Shown here piece after piece: positions 7,978-16,075 of a stretch of 64,000 nt of DNA (the first letter of the stretch is position 1; each line of letters begins with the position of its first letter). The position numbers were made by a program, and so were the translations under genes. The notes below the pieces were generated by a model that was given only the letters and a program-made list of their open reading frames with translations, was not told the DNA's origin and made no database searches. Source of the stretch: Aquabacterium humicola (GTDB lineage: Bacteria; Pseudomonadota; Gammaproteobacteria; Burkholderiales; Burkholderiaceae_C); NCBI RefSeq assembly GCF_030167915.1, contig NZ_JARGNB010000001.1, positions 310,001 to 374,000 of the forward strand, in the 5' to 3' direction.

Positions 7978-9396
7978 TCAGGGCAGGCGGCGGTCGATGC
8001 CGCGCTCGGCGTAGCGGCGACGCTTGTGCTCGTACATGCGCGCATCGGCGCGGCGCGCGGTGGCTTCCAGCCCTTCGCCGGCCGCGCGCTCGGCGATGCC
8101 CACCGACACGCGCAATGGCGGCGCGTCGCCCGCCATGCGGTTGTCGGCGTCGACGACGGCCAGCAGGCGCTGCACGATCGCCTCGGCCTGGGGCTCGTCG
8201 AGGCCCGGCAGCAGCAGCACGAATTCGTCGCCGCCGATGCGTGCCGCGAAGCCCGGCGCGTCGACGAAGGCGCCGATCAGGCGCGCGGCGCGCTGCAGCA
8301 GCGCATCGCCGGCGGCATGGCCGAGGCTGTCGTTGGTGGCCTTCAGGCCGTCGAGGTCGATCGCCACCAGCGTGACGGCCGTCGCCGCGGCATCGAGCCG
8401 CGCCAGCTGCGCATTGAAGTGGCTGCGGTTGTACAGGCCGGTCAGCGCATCGTGGCTGCTGACGAAGGCCAGCGCGTCCTCGGCCCGCTTGCGGTCGCTG
8501 ATGTCGGTCAGCGACAGCAGCACCTGGTCCCACTGTTCATGGTGGCCCGGCAGCGCGGATACCTGCAGCACGACGAAGACCTCGCGCCCGTCCAGCGTGC
8601 GCAGCGGCGCCTCGTGCCCGCGTATCGGTCCGCCACGCCACAGCTCGGCGAGCTGCTCGCCCATCAGCGATCGCAGGCGCGGCGTGAGCACCTGCGGCAG
8701 CCCGCGGCGCAGCGTCTCGAGGTCGCGCGCGCCCAGCAGGTCCAGCGTGCGCCGGTTCACGTCACGCAGCACCATCGCGGCCAGGCAGCGGTCGATGAAG
8801 CCGGCGTCGCCCTCCAGCGACGGCACGGCCTGGCCGCGCGGCAGCGCCTGGGCCAGCAGCGCACGCACGGCGCTGAAATCCACCAGCCACAGCGAGATCG
8901 GCGAGTGCTCGAACAGCGCGCGCGCGTGGGCCAGCGCCCGCTCGCGTTCGGTGACGTTCTCCAGCGACACCAGCACCCGGTCCCAGCGCGCCTCGTGCCC
9001 CGGCATCACGCTGGCGCTGAGCTGCAGGTGCATGCGTTCGCCCTGCAGCGTGTGGTTGATGGTGCGGGTGGACAGGTGCTGCCGGCCGTCCCAGAGCTGG
9101 CCGAGCTCCTCGATGAAGGCGGTCTGCACGTCGTCGCGCATCACGAGGTGCAGGTTGTCGACCAGGTGCTGCAGGTCGCGCGCGCCGTACTGCACCAGCG
9201 TGCGGCGGTTCACGCGCAGCACCTTCAGGCGCCGCTTGCAGTCGTCCAGCAGCGACGGGTGGGCGTGCAGGTGCGCACGCAGGTCGGTGATGCCCTGGTC
9301 GCGCCACTGCACGAACAGCGCCTGCAGTTCGCTGTAGTCCTCGAGCCACAGCGAGACCGGCGCCAGCTCGAACATGTCGGCATAGAGATCGGCCAT
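7978..9396 (-). CDS. Diguanylate cyclase with two PAS-like domains
   Basis: This 472-residue cytosolic protein makes cyclic di-GMP. Two tandem PAS-like sensory repeats occupy about 8-150 and 160-305; each opens with SLWLEDYS/SLWLVDFS and contains a VNRRTL motif. A C-terminal GGDEF domain (about 310-472) has metal-binding Asp347 in AIDLDGLKATND and the signature IGGDEFVLLLPG at 387-398, so it should be active. No RxxD inhibitory site is visible five residues before GGDEF. There is no membrane segment. It stops 1 bp from the convergent queG stop. The ligand is unknown. Confidence 0.9.
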   Translation of the reverse strand: MADLYADMFELAPVSLWLEDYSELQALFVQWRDQGITDLRAHLHAHPSLLDDCKRRLKVLRVNRRTLVQYGARDLQHLVDNLHLVMRDDVQTAFIEELGQLWDGRQHLSTRTINHTLQGERMHLQLSASVMPGHEARWDRVLVSLENVTERERALAHARALFEHSPISLWLVDFSAVRALLAQALPRGQAVPSLEGDAGFIDRCLAAMVLRDVNRRTLDLLGARDLETLRRGLPQVLTPRLRSLMGEQLAELWRGGPIRGHEAPLRTLDGREVFVVLQVSALPGHHEQWDQVLLSLTDISDRKRAEDALAFVSSHDALTGLYNRSHFNAQLARLDAAATAVTLVAIDLDGLKATNDSLGHAAGDALLQRAARLIGAFVDAPGFAARIGGDEFVLLLPGLDEPQAEAIVQRLLAVVDADNRMAGDAPPLRVSVGIAERAAGEGLEATARRADARMYEHKRRRYAERGIDRRLP

Positions 9397-9482
9397 GCGC
9401 CGCTCGCGCGCCGCCCGGCGGGCGGCGCCGTTGTTGTTCGGAGCAGGATTCTGGCCCGGCCGCGCCGGACGCGGGATCGGGA

Positions 9483-10256
9483 TTACTGCTCGGCGAACGC
9501 GCGCTCGATGACGAAGTCGCCCGGCGTCGAGGTATTGCCTTCCTTGAAGCCGCGCTGCTCGAGCATGTGCTTCAGGTCGCGCAGCATCGCCGGGCTGCCG
9601 CAGATCATCACGCGGTCGTGCGCGGCATCCAGCGCCGGCAGGCCGAGGTCCTGAGTCAGCTTGCCGGACTCGATCAGCTCGGTGACGCGGCCCATGTTCT
9701 TGTAGGTCTCGCGCGTGACGGTGGGGTAGTAGCGCAGCTGGCTGGTGACCATCTCGCCGAGGAACTCGTGGTTCGGCAGGTGCTCGACCAGCAGGTCGTG
9801 GTAGGCCAGCTCGTCGACCTGGCGCACGCCGTGTACCAGCACCACCTGCTCGAACTTCTCGTAGGTGGCCGGGTCGCGGATGATGCTCATGAAGGGCGCC
9901 AGGCCGGTGCCGGTGGACATCAGGTACAGGCGCCGGCCCGGCAGCAGGTAGTCGACGACCAGCGTGCCGGTGGGCTTGCGGCCGACGATGATCGAGTCGC
10001 CGACCTGGATGTGCTGCAGCCGCGAAGTGAGCGGGCCGTCCGGCACCTTGATGCTCAGGAACTCGAGGTGCTCCTCGTAGTTCGCGCTGACGATCGAGTA
10101 CGCGCGCAGCAGCGGCTTGTTGTTGACCTTCAGCCCGATCATCGTGAAGTGGCCGTTCGAGAAGCGCAGCGACTGGTCGCGGGTGGTCGTGAAGGTGAAC
10201 AGCCGGTCCGTCCAGTGGTGAACGCTCAGCACACGCTCTTCGTTGAAGGCACTCAT
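9483..10256 (-). CDS. fpr: Ferredoxin--NADP+ reductase
   Basis: A 257-residue bacterial-type FAD flavoprotein that exchanges electrons between NADPH and ferredoxin or flavodoxin. Marks are LLRAYSIVSANYEEHLEFL for FAD binding, MSTGTGLAPFMSIIRDP for the NADP site and GNTSTPGDFVIERAFAE at the C-terminus. The frame extends upstream, but ATG at 10256 gives the standard start MSAFNEERVLSVHHWTDRL. A perfect 10-bp-arm palindrome lies 88 bp upstream and may regulate it, as expected of an oxidative-stress gene. The actual regulator is not shown. Confidence 0.95.
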   Translation of the reverse strand: MSAFNEERVLSVHHWTDRLFTFTTTRDQSLRFSNGHFTMIGLKVNNKPLLRAYSIVSANYEEHLEFLSIKVPDGPLTSRLQHIQVGDSIIVGRKPTGTLVVDYLLPGRRLYLMSTGTGLAPFMSIIRDPATYEKFEQVVLVHGVRQVDELAYHDLLVEHLPNHEFLGEMVTSQLRYYPTVTRETYKNMGRVTELIESGKLTQDLGLPALDAAHDRVMICGSPAMLRDLKHMLEQRGFKEGNTSTPGDFVIERAFAEQ

Positions 10257-10343
10257 GGGTCTTGCTTCGGGGGTTGCGAGGAAATCATGCGCTGCCGGCA
10301 CGGCGGCGTCCGTCTCGGCCGCGACATCGGGTGGACACCGATG

Positions 10344-10367
10344 TTCATGTAGTGGAGACTACATGAA
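10344..10367. promoter_or_regulatory. Perfect 24-bp palindrome, candidate operator
   Basis: TTCATGTAGT and ACTACATGAA form perfect 10-bp arms around GGAG. The site lies between divergent fpr and the LivK-type binding-protein gene, directly ahead of the candidate -35 of the latter. The size and symmetry suit a dimeric repressor or activator; I do not recognise the regulator. Confidence 0.65.
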
Positions 10368-10368
10368 A

Positions 10369-10397
10369 TTCACGACCGTGGCGAAAGTCGCTATTCT
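10369..10397 (+). promoter_or_regulatory. Sigma-70-like promoter for the binding-protein gene
   Basis: TTCACG and TATTCT are spaced by 17 bp, 68 bp before the start of the substrate-binding protein at 10465. The 24-bp palindrome abuts the -35 element, so occupancy would affect this promoter. Confidence 0.45.
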
Positions 10398-10464
10398 GCC
10401 GTGAACCCCGGGTTCACCCTGATCCCCTGCCGTTGAGGCCGCACAAACTCTGGAGGATTTCCGC

Positions 10465-11664
10465 ATGACCCGTCATTCCATCGCCGCCGTGCTGCTGGCC
10501 GGATTCACGAGCTTCACGACGCTGGCGTCCGCGCAGGGCACGCTGAAGATCGGCGAGGTCAACAGCTACAAGGTGCAGCCGGCCTTCCTGGAGCCGTACA
10601 AGAAGGGCATGGAGCTCGCCGTCGAGGAGATCAACGCGGCCGGCGGCGTCAACGGCCGCAAGATCCAGTTGATCACGCGCGACGACAACGGCACGCCGGG
10701 CGATGCGGTGCGCGCCGCCGAGGAGCTGGTCTCGCGCGAGCAGGTCGACGTGCTGGCCGGCGGCTTCCTGTCGAACATCGGCCTGGCGCTCGCCGATTTC
10801 GCGAAGCAGAAGAAGTTCTTCTACCTCGCCTCCGAGCCGCTGACCGACAAGATCGTCTGGGGCAACGGCAACAAGTACACCTTCCGTCTGCGCCCGTCGA
10901 CCTACATGCAGTCGGCGATGCTGGTGCCGGAGGCCGCCAAGCTGAAGAAGAAGCGCTGGGCGGTGGTCTACCCGAACTACGAGTACGGCCAGTCGTCTGT
11001 GGCCACCTTCAAGCAGTTGCTGAAGGCCGCGCAGCCGGACGTCGAGTTCGTCGCCGAGCAGGCGCCGCCGCTGGGCAAGCTCGATGCCGGCAGCGTGGTG
11101 CAGGCGCTGGCCGATGCCAAGCCGGACGCGATCTTCAACGTGCTGTTCGGCGCCGACCTCGCGAAGTTCGTGCGCGAGGGCAATACCCGCGGCCTGTTCC
11201 AGGGCCGCGAGGTCGTCAGCATGCTGACCGGCGAGCCGGAGTACCTCGACCCGCTGAAGGACGAGACGCCCAACGGCTGGATCGTCACCGGCTACCCGTG
11301 GTACGGCATCCAGACGCCCGAGCACAAGGCCTTCTTCCTGGCCTACCACCGCAAGTACAGCGACTATCCGCGCCTGGGGTCGGTGGTCGGCTATACGACG
11401 ATCAAGTCGATCGCCGCCGGCGTCGCGAAGGCCAAGAGCAGCGAGACCGAGAAGCTGATCGCCGCCTTCCGCGGACTGGTCGTCGACACGCCGTTCGGCA
11501 AGGCCACCTACCGCGCCGAGGACCACCAGTCGACGATGGGGGCCTACGTCGGCAAGACCAAGAACGACAAGGGCAAGGGCACGATGGTCGACTACGTCTA
11601 CCTCGACGGCGCGAAGTACCAGCCGTCGAACGACGAGGTCAAGAAGCTGCGTCCCGCGAACTGA
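10465..11664 (+). CDS. LivK-type ABC substrate-binding protein
   Basis: A 399-residue periplasmic binding protein of the branched-chain amino acid / amide class (type I fold). A Sec signal peptide ends near ASA-QG at residue 24. Mature motifs include AVEEINAAGGVNGRKI and LITRDDNGTPGDAVRAAEEL. No permease or ATPase genes accompany it, so it must share an unlinked ABC transporter. Immediately downstream, after 26 bp with a perfect AAGGAGGTGA ribosome site, is an exported nicotinamidase-like gene, which suggests the ligand may be a pyridine or amide; that link is inference. Confidence 0.9.
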   Translation: MTRHSIAAVLLAGFTSFTTLASAQGTLKIGEVNSYKVQPAFLEPYKKGMELAVEEINAAGGVNGRKIQLITRDDNGTPGDAVRAAEELVSREQVDVLAGGFLSNIGLALADFAKQKKFFYLASEPLTDKIVWGNGNKYTFRLRPSTYMQSAMLVPEAAKLKKKRWAVVYPNYEYGQSSVATFKQLLKAAQPDVEFVAEQAPPLGKLDAGSVVQALADAKPDAIFNVLFGADLAKFVREGNTRGLFQGREVVSMLTGEPEYLDPLKDETPNGWIVTGYPWYGIQTPEHKAFFLAYHRKYSDYPRLGSVVGYTTIKSIAAGVAKAKSSETEKLIAAFRGLVVDTPFGKATYRAEDHQSTMGAYVGKTKNDKGKGTMVDYVYLDGAKYQPSNDEVKKLRPAN

Positions 11665-11690
11665 ACCACCGTTCCTTCAAGGAGGTGAGC

Positions 11691-12398
11691 ATGGCCACGA
11701 TCCAACGCCGCGCGCTGCTCGGTGCGCTGTCCCTCGCCGCGCTGCCCGCGTGGAGCGCCGGCAAGATCAAGCCCGGCGCGAACAGCGCGCTGATCGTCGT
11801 CGACGTGCAGAACTGCTTCGTCACCGGCGGCACGCTGCCGGTGGCGAAGGGCGAGGAGGTGGTGCCGGTGATCAACCGCATCGCCGCCGGCTTCCCGAAC
11901 ATCGTGATCACGCAGGACTGGCACACGCCGGGCCATGCGTCCTTCGCCAGCGCGCACGGCGGCAAGAAGCCCTTCGAGACCACGACGCTGAAGTACGGCC
12001 AGCAGGTGCTGTGGCCCGACCACTGCGTGCAGGGCAGCGACGACGCGGCGCTGCACAAGGACCTGAAGCTGCCGACCGCGCAGCTGGTGATCCGCAAGGG
12101 CTTCAACAAGGCGGTCGACAGCTACTCGGCCTTCGAGGAGGCCGACCGCAAGACCTCGACCGGCCTCGCTGGGTACCTGAAGGCGCGCGGCATCAAGACC
12201 GTCTTCGTCGCCGGACTGGCGACCGACTTCTGCGTCGCGTGGACCGCGATGGACGCGCGCAAGCTCGGCTTCGAGACCTACGTGATCGAAGACGCTAGCC
12301 GAGGCATCGACTTGAACGGCTCGCTGGCCGCGGCGTGGAAGTCGATGGCAGCCAAGGGCGTCAAGCGCATCCAGTCGGGCGACCTCGACATCGCCTGA
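11691..12398 (+). CDS. Exported nicotinamidase/isochorismatase-family hydrolase
   Basis: A 235-residue cysteine hydrolase closest to nicotinamidase/pyrazinamidase PncA. The catalytic triad is visible as Asp38 (VVDVQNCF), Lys136 (VIRKGFNKAVDSY) and Cys181 (LATDFCV). The metal site is DWHTPGHAS (76-84), and WPDHCV supplies a further His. Unusually, an N-terminal export signal (QRRALLGALSLAALPAWSA, possibly twin-arginine) precedes the domain, implying periplasmic conversion of nicotinamide or a related amide. Translation starts behind AAGGAGGTGA at 11679-11688. It is co-transcribed with the upstream binding protein. Confidence 0.88.
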   Translation: MATIQRRALLGALSLAALPAWSAGKIKPGANSALIVVDVQNCFVTGGTLPVAKGEEVVPVINRIAAGFPNIVITQDWHTPGHASFASAHGGKKPFETTTLKYGQQVLWPDHCVQGSDDAALHKDLKLPTAQLVIRKGFNKAVDSYSAFEEADRKTSTGLAGYLKARGIKTVFVAGLATDFCVAWTAMDARKLGFETYVIEDASRGIDLNGSLAAAWKSMAAKGVKRIQSGDLDIA

Positions 12399-12422
12399 AG
12401 GCGCCACGGCGCTGGCGGGTTT

Positions 12423-12454
12423 CCCGGCCCCTGCAACCAGGGCGAGGGGCCGGG
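12423..12454 (+). terminator. Hairpin after the nicotinamidase-like gene
   Basis: CCCGGCCCCT and AGGGGCCGGG form a perfect 10-bp stem over a 12-base loop, 25 bp after the stop, followed by a pyrimidine-rich TCCGCTTTGCTCTCTCCTCC tract. It probably ends the two-gene transcript. Confidence 0.55.
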
Positions 12455-12532
12455 TCCGCTTTGCTCTCTCCTCCCCAGGCCGAGACCGTGTGACTGGGCC
12501 GAACTGTCGCCGGCGCCGCCGCGCCTGACCAT

Positions 12533-12577
12533 CCGACAAATGCTCGGCCACCCCCGCGAATGCGTACCCGACAAATG
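12533..12577. promoter_or_regulatory. Duplicated 18-bp motif upstream of the response regulator
   Basis: CCGACAAATG occurs at 12533 and 12568, each continuing as nnCGGnCA, so 18 bp are nearly identical at a 35-bp interval. The second copy contains the palindromic core GACAAATGTC. The position 40-85 bp before the response-regulator ATG suggests a tandem operator, possibly autoregulatory. Confidence 0.5.
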
Positions 12578-12616
12578 TCCGGTCACGCAGCGCGGCGGCG
12601 CTTCTATCATCGATGC

Positions 12617-13345
12617 ATGAATGTGCCGGCGCCGAAGTCGATCCTGCTGCTGGAGGACATGGCCATGGTCCGCGGCGGTATGAAGGCGCTGATCCAGCTG
12701 GCCGAACCGCGGGCGCAGGTGGTCGAGGCGGGCAGCTACCGCGAGGCCGTGGCGCAGCTCGATGCGCGGGCCTTCGACATCGCCTTCCTCGACATCGACC
12801 TGAAGGACAGCGAGCACACCGGGGTCGACGTGCTGCGCCATCTGCACGAGCACGCGATGCCGACGCTCGCGATCATGCTGTCGGCCGTCAACGACCGATC
12901 GACGGTGATGGCCTGCATCGATGCGGGTGCCTGCGGCTATATCCTGAAGGACATGGCGCCGAGCGCGTTCGAGCCGTTCAGCGCCGAAGACGTGTTCCGT
13001 CGCGCGATCGAAACCGTGCTGGGCGGCTGCCTCTACCTGCCGGCGTCGGTGCTCGGCCGCGGCGGTTACGTGCCGTCGACCCCGCTGCAGCGCCCGGTCG
13101 TCGGCGCCGCAGCGCTCGGCCTGACGCCGCGCCAGTGCGAAGTGCTGTACTACATCTGCCAGGGCCTGCCGAACAAGTCGATCGCCGACCGCATGGGCAT
13201 CGCGGAAGGCACCGTGCGCAAGGACTACGTGACCGCCATCTACCAGTGCTTCGGCGTCCGGCGCCGCACGGAGTTGATCATCGAGATCTCACGCCGGGGC
13301 ATCGTCGTCGCCGCGCCTGGCGCGTGCGAGCAGGTTCTGCAGTGA
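12617..13345 (+). CDS. LuxR/NarL-type response regulator
   Basis: A 242-residue two-component regulator. The receiver domain (1-130) has a complete phosphorylation set: acidic pair in LLLEDMAMV, phospho-acceptor Asp in AFLDIDLKD, Ser in IMLSAVND and Lys in YILKDMAP. The C-terminal LuxR helix-turn-helix is LTPRQCEVLYYICQGLPNKS then GIAEGTVRKDYVTAIYQ. ATG at 12617 is chosen because the receiver begins directly after it. TATCAT at 12605-12610 is a possible -10 very close to the start. The gene converges on a histidine kinase and their 3' ends overlap by 57 bp, so the two are probably a cognate pair. Confidence 0.92.
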   Translation: MNVPAPKSILLLEDMAMVRGGMKALIQLAEPRAQVVEAGSYREAVAQLDARAFDIAFLDIDLKDSEHTGVDVLRHLHEHAMPTLAIMLSAVNDRSTVMACIDAGACGYILKDMAPSAFEPFSAEDVFRRAIETVLGGCLYLPASVLGRGGYVPSTPLQRPVVGAAALGLTPRQCEVLYYICQGLPNKSIADRMGIAEGTVRKDYVTAIYQCFGVRRRTELIIEISRRGIVVAAPGACEQVLQ

Positions 13346-15091
13346 TCCGATCACGCGCGCCGGATCGGCGTGCGGCTGCAGCAGGTCGATCGGGATCGTG
13401 TGGCCGTAGGCCGCCTGGATGACGGCGGCCACCGCGGCCGGCTCGGCCGCCCGGGGATCGATCAGCACCAACTCGGCTTCGTAGGGCATCTCCTCCAGCA
13501 GCGCGGGCAGCTCGGCCAGCGTGGCCGCTTCGCACAGGTGGCCCGCGCGCGACAGCGCCGCGGCCAGCGAGTCCCGTTCCGGCGACGCGGGCATCACGAC
13601 GATCACGGCGAAGGTGCCGGTGCGGCGATCCCGCGCCGCCGGCTCGGGCAGCTCTGGCCCCTGGCCGAGCGGCAGGTCGATCGAGAAGCGGGTGCCGCGG
13701 CCGGGCGCGGACGTCACCACGAGCTGGTGCTCGGACAGCGTCGCGATCATCGCGTTGACGATGGACAGCCCGAGCCCGACGCCGCGCTGGGGATCGTCCG
13801 TCGCTTGACCGGCCTGGAAGAACGGGCGGAAGACCTTGGCCAGGTCGTCGGCGGCGATGCCGATGCCGTTGTCGACGACGTCCATGCGCACCCGCGTCGG
13901 CAGGCGCACGAGGCCGATGACGACCTGGCGGGCGTTCTTGGCCGGATCGGCGTACTTGATCGCGTTGTAGACCAGGTTCTCGAGGATGCGGCGCGCGAAC
14001 GTGCGGTCGCTGCGCACCATGGCCGGCCGGTCGCAGCGCAGGAGCCGCACGCTCACCGAGGTGCGGGCGGCCGTGCCCGCGGCCAGCCAGGCGATCGCGC
14101 GCACGAGCTCGGCGAGGTCGAAGTGCTCGTAGTTCGGCACGCGCTCGGCCGCTTCGAGCGTCGACAGCTCGAGCACCGCGGCGAAGGTCGTGCGCGTTTC
14201 GTTCGCCGCGGCTTTGGCGGCGACGAGCAGCTCGTGCACGCGCGCGTCCGCGCTGGCGCGCGCACCGGCGCTGGCGGCGTCGAGGTAGTTGCCCAGCGCC
14301 TGCATCGGCTGGCGCAGGTCGTGCGCCGCCTCGGCGAGGAACTTCGACTTCGCGCGGTTGGCCTGCAGCGCGGCGTTGCGCTCGCGCTCCTTCTGCAGCA
14401 CCAGCAGCTCGGTCGCCTGCTCGACGTCGCGGCGTGCCTGCCGCTCATCGTCCACCGCGCGTTCGAGCAGGCGCTCGCGCGTGAAACGATCGCGCTCGTA
14501 CAGTTCCAGGCGCACGCAGATGCTGTGGCAGATCAGCACGAGCGGCAGCGCCGACAGCGTCCACAACGCATCGACCGTCTCCGACAGCCCGTTGAACAGC
14601 GCCAGCTGACCGAGGATCACCGCCCCCGAGGCCGCCGCCGGCCGCGACAGGATGTGCGTGAACGCGAACAGTCCGATCACGATGACGAAGCCGCCGGGGT
14701 AGTAGGCGCTGTAGCCGATGGGGTAGGGCACCACCACCAGCGCCATCGCGAATTCCGCGCCCGTCATCGTCAGCCCGGCCAGCAGGATCGCGAGGGTCCA
14801 GCGGCGCTCGTCGCGCAGCACGCGGGTGAACGACAGCGCCAGCGTCGCGAGCAGCAGCGCCGCGACCGCCAGCCGCACCGGAATCGCCACGGCCGCGTGC
14901 ACGTCGTCGATCTCGAGCGGCAGGAACGCCAGCCAGACGAAGACGGCGAAGATCAGCGTCACCTGGCGAAAGGGCGCGAAATGCTCGCAGTGCTGTTGCA
15001 GGAAGCGGCGCTCGGTCTCGGCCGGAAAACGGTGCGGGAACAGCAGCGTGGTCGCTGCCGCGCGCCGGATCGGGCCCGCCGTCGATCGCAT
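13289..15091 (-). CDS. Membrane hybrid sensor histidine kinase with degenerate receiver
   Basis: A 600-residue kinase. Six or so hydrophobic segments (about 45-190) form a membrane sensor without a large periplasmic loop. A coiled coil (200-245) leads to the H-box FLAEAAHDLRQPMQAL with His257. The ATPase domain has NLVYNAIKYAD, DVVDNGIGI and GVGLGLSIV. A C-terminal domain of about 110 residues resembles a receiver; an Asp is kept in LVLIDPRA, but the N-terminal acidic pair is missing (VVMPASPERD), so phosphorelay there is doubtful. It is 4 bp downstream of the AEC transporter and tail-to-tail with a LuxR-type regulator. Confidence 0.9.
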   Translation of the reverse strand: MRSTAGPIRRAAATTLLFPHRFPAETERRFLQQHCEHFAPFRQVTLIFAVFVWLAFLPLEIDDVHAAVAIPVRLAVAALLLATLALSFTRVLRDERRWTLAILLAGLTMTGAEFAMALVVVPYPIGYSAYYPGGFVIVIGLFAFTHILSRPAAASGAVILGQLALFNGLSETVDALWTLSALPLVLICHSICVRLELYERDRFTRERLLERAVDDERQARRDVEQATELLVLQKERERNAALQANRAKSKFLAEAAHDLRQPMQALGNYLDAASAGARASADARVHELLVAAKAAANETRTTFAAVLELSTLEAAERVPNYEHFDLAELVRAIAWLAAGTAARTSVSVRLLRCDRPAMVRSDRTFARRILENLVYNAIKYADPAKNARQVVIGLVRLPTRVRMDVVDNGIGIAADDLAKVFRPFFQAGQATDDPQRGVGLGLSIVNAMIATLSEHQLVVTSAPGRGTRFSIDLPLGQGPELPEPAARDRRTGTFAVIVVMPASPERDSLAAALSRAGHLCEAATLAELPALLEEMPYEAELVLIDPRAAEPAAVAAVIQAAYGHTIPIDLLQPHADPARVIGSLQNLLARARRGDDDAPA

Positions 15092-15095
15092 CGCG

Positions 15096-15998
15096 CTACC
15101 GGAGCAGGCCCAGCAGCGCCAGCGCCATCGGCAGCCCCAGCATGCCGATCAAGGTCGACACCGTGACCAGCCCCGCGACGTAGCTGCCGTGACCGCCCAT
15201 GCGGGTGGCCAGCACGTAGGCGCTGCTCGCGGTGGGCAGCGCCGCGAACGCGACGAGCACCGCCTGCTGCCCGGGCGGCAGCCCGAGGCCCAGCGCCAGC
15301 GCGATCGCCACGGCCGGGAGCACGGCATGGCGGATCGCCATCAGCGCGGCGGCCAGGCCCGGCCCCTCGCGCAGCGCACCGAACCGCAGGCCGGCGCCGA
15401 CCGCCATCAGCCCCAGCGGCAGTGCGGCGCCGCCGATGCGGTTCAAGGTGATCGACGCGATCTCCGGCAGCTGCAGGCCGGCGAGGTTGGCCGCCAGTCC
15501 CGCGGCGGTCGCGAGGATGAGCGGGTTGCGCACCAATTCGCGCAGGTAGCCGTGCCCGCCGGCGCGTGCCAGCGGCCACACGGCCGCGATGTTGCACAGC
15601 GGCACGCACAGCGACACCAGCAGCGCCTGCCAGGCCAAGCCCTGCGCGCCGGCCAGCCGTTCGGCCAACGCGAGGCCGACGTAGGAATTGAAGCGGAAAG
15701 CCGTCTGCGCGCCCGAGGCGTGCAGGCGATCGTCGACGCCCGGGGCATGACGCAACGCATACGCGAGCACCACGCCAGTGGCGATCACCGCCACGCCGGC
15801 CCCGCCGAAATGCAGCGCGGTGCCCGGATTGATCGGGTTGCGCACGATCGCGTTGAACAGCAGCGCCGGGAACAGCAGGTAGTAGACGAGGCGCTCGGCG
15901 CCGTCCCACACGCTGCGGTCGAGCAGCGTGTGGTGGCAGATCAGGTAGCCGCAGACGATCAGCGCGAAATCGGGCAGCAGGACCAGCAGGTCGGGCAT
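15096..15998 (-). CDS. AEC-family (auxin efflux carrier-like) transporter
   Basis: A 300-residue inner-membrane carrier with about ten hydrophobic helices, of the AEC/malonate-type family. The N-terminal helix pair with LVYYLLFPALLFNAIVRNPI and the second-half motif RIGGAALPLGLMAVGAGLRF followed by PTASSAYVLATRMGG are typical. It precedes the histidine kinase by 4 bp, so sensor and carrier are probably co-transcribed, suggesting that the carrier's substrate or flux is what the two-component system senses. The substrate is not evident. It is divergent from a CHI-like gene across a 77-bp gap. Confidence 0.88.
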   Translation of the reverse strand: MPDLLVLLPDFALIVCGYLICHHTLLDRSVWDGAERLVYYLLFPALLFNAIVRNPINPGTALHFGGAGVAVIATGVVLAYALRHAPGVDDRLHASGAQTAFRFNSYVGLALAERLAGAQGLAWQALLVSLCVPLCNIAAVWPLARAGGHGYLRELVRNPLILATAAGLAANLAGLQLPEIASITLNRIGGAALPLGLMAVGAGLRFGALREGPGLAAALMAIRHAVLPAVAIALALGLGLPPGQQAVLVAFAALPTASSAYVLATRMGGHGSYVAGLVTVSTLIGMLGLPMALALLGLLR

Positions 15999-16075
15999 CG
16001 GCGCAGTGTGCCAGCGCGTTTCAAGCGGCTACGGTGTGTCGGCGAACTGCGGGGGCCGGACGTTGTCGAAGTGCG

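Noticed and set aside
13370-15166. A 598-codon plus-strand frame antisense to the histidine kinase
   Set aside because: Composition is Arg/Gln/His-rich with no domain, as expected for a mirror frame of high-GC coding DNA. The kinase on the other strand has all family motifs.
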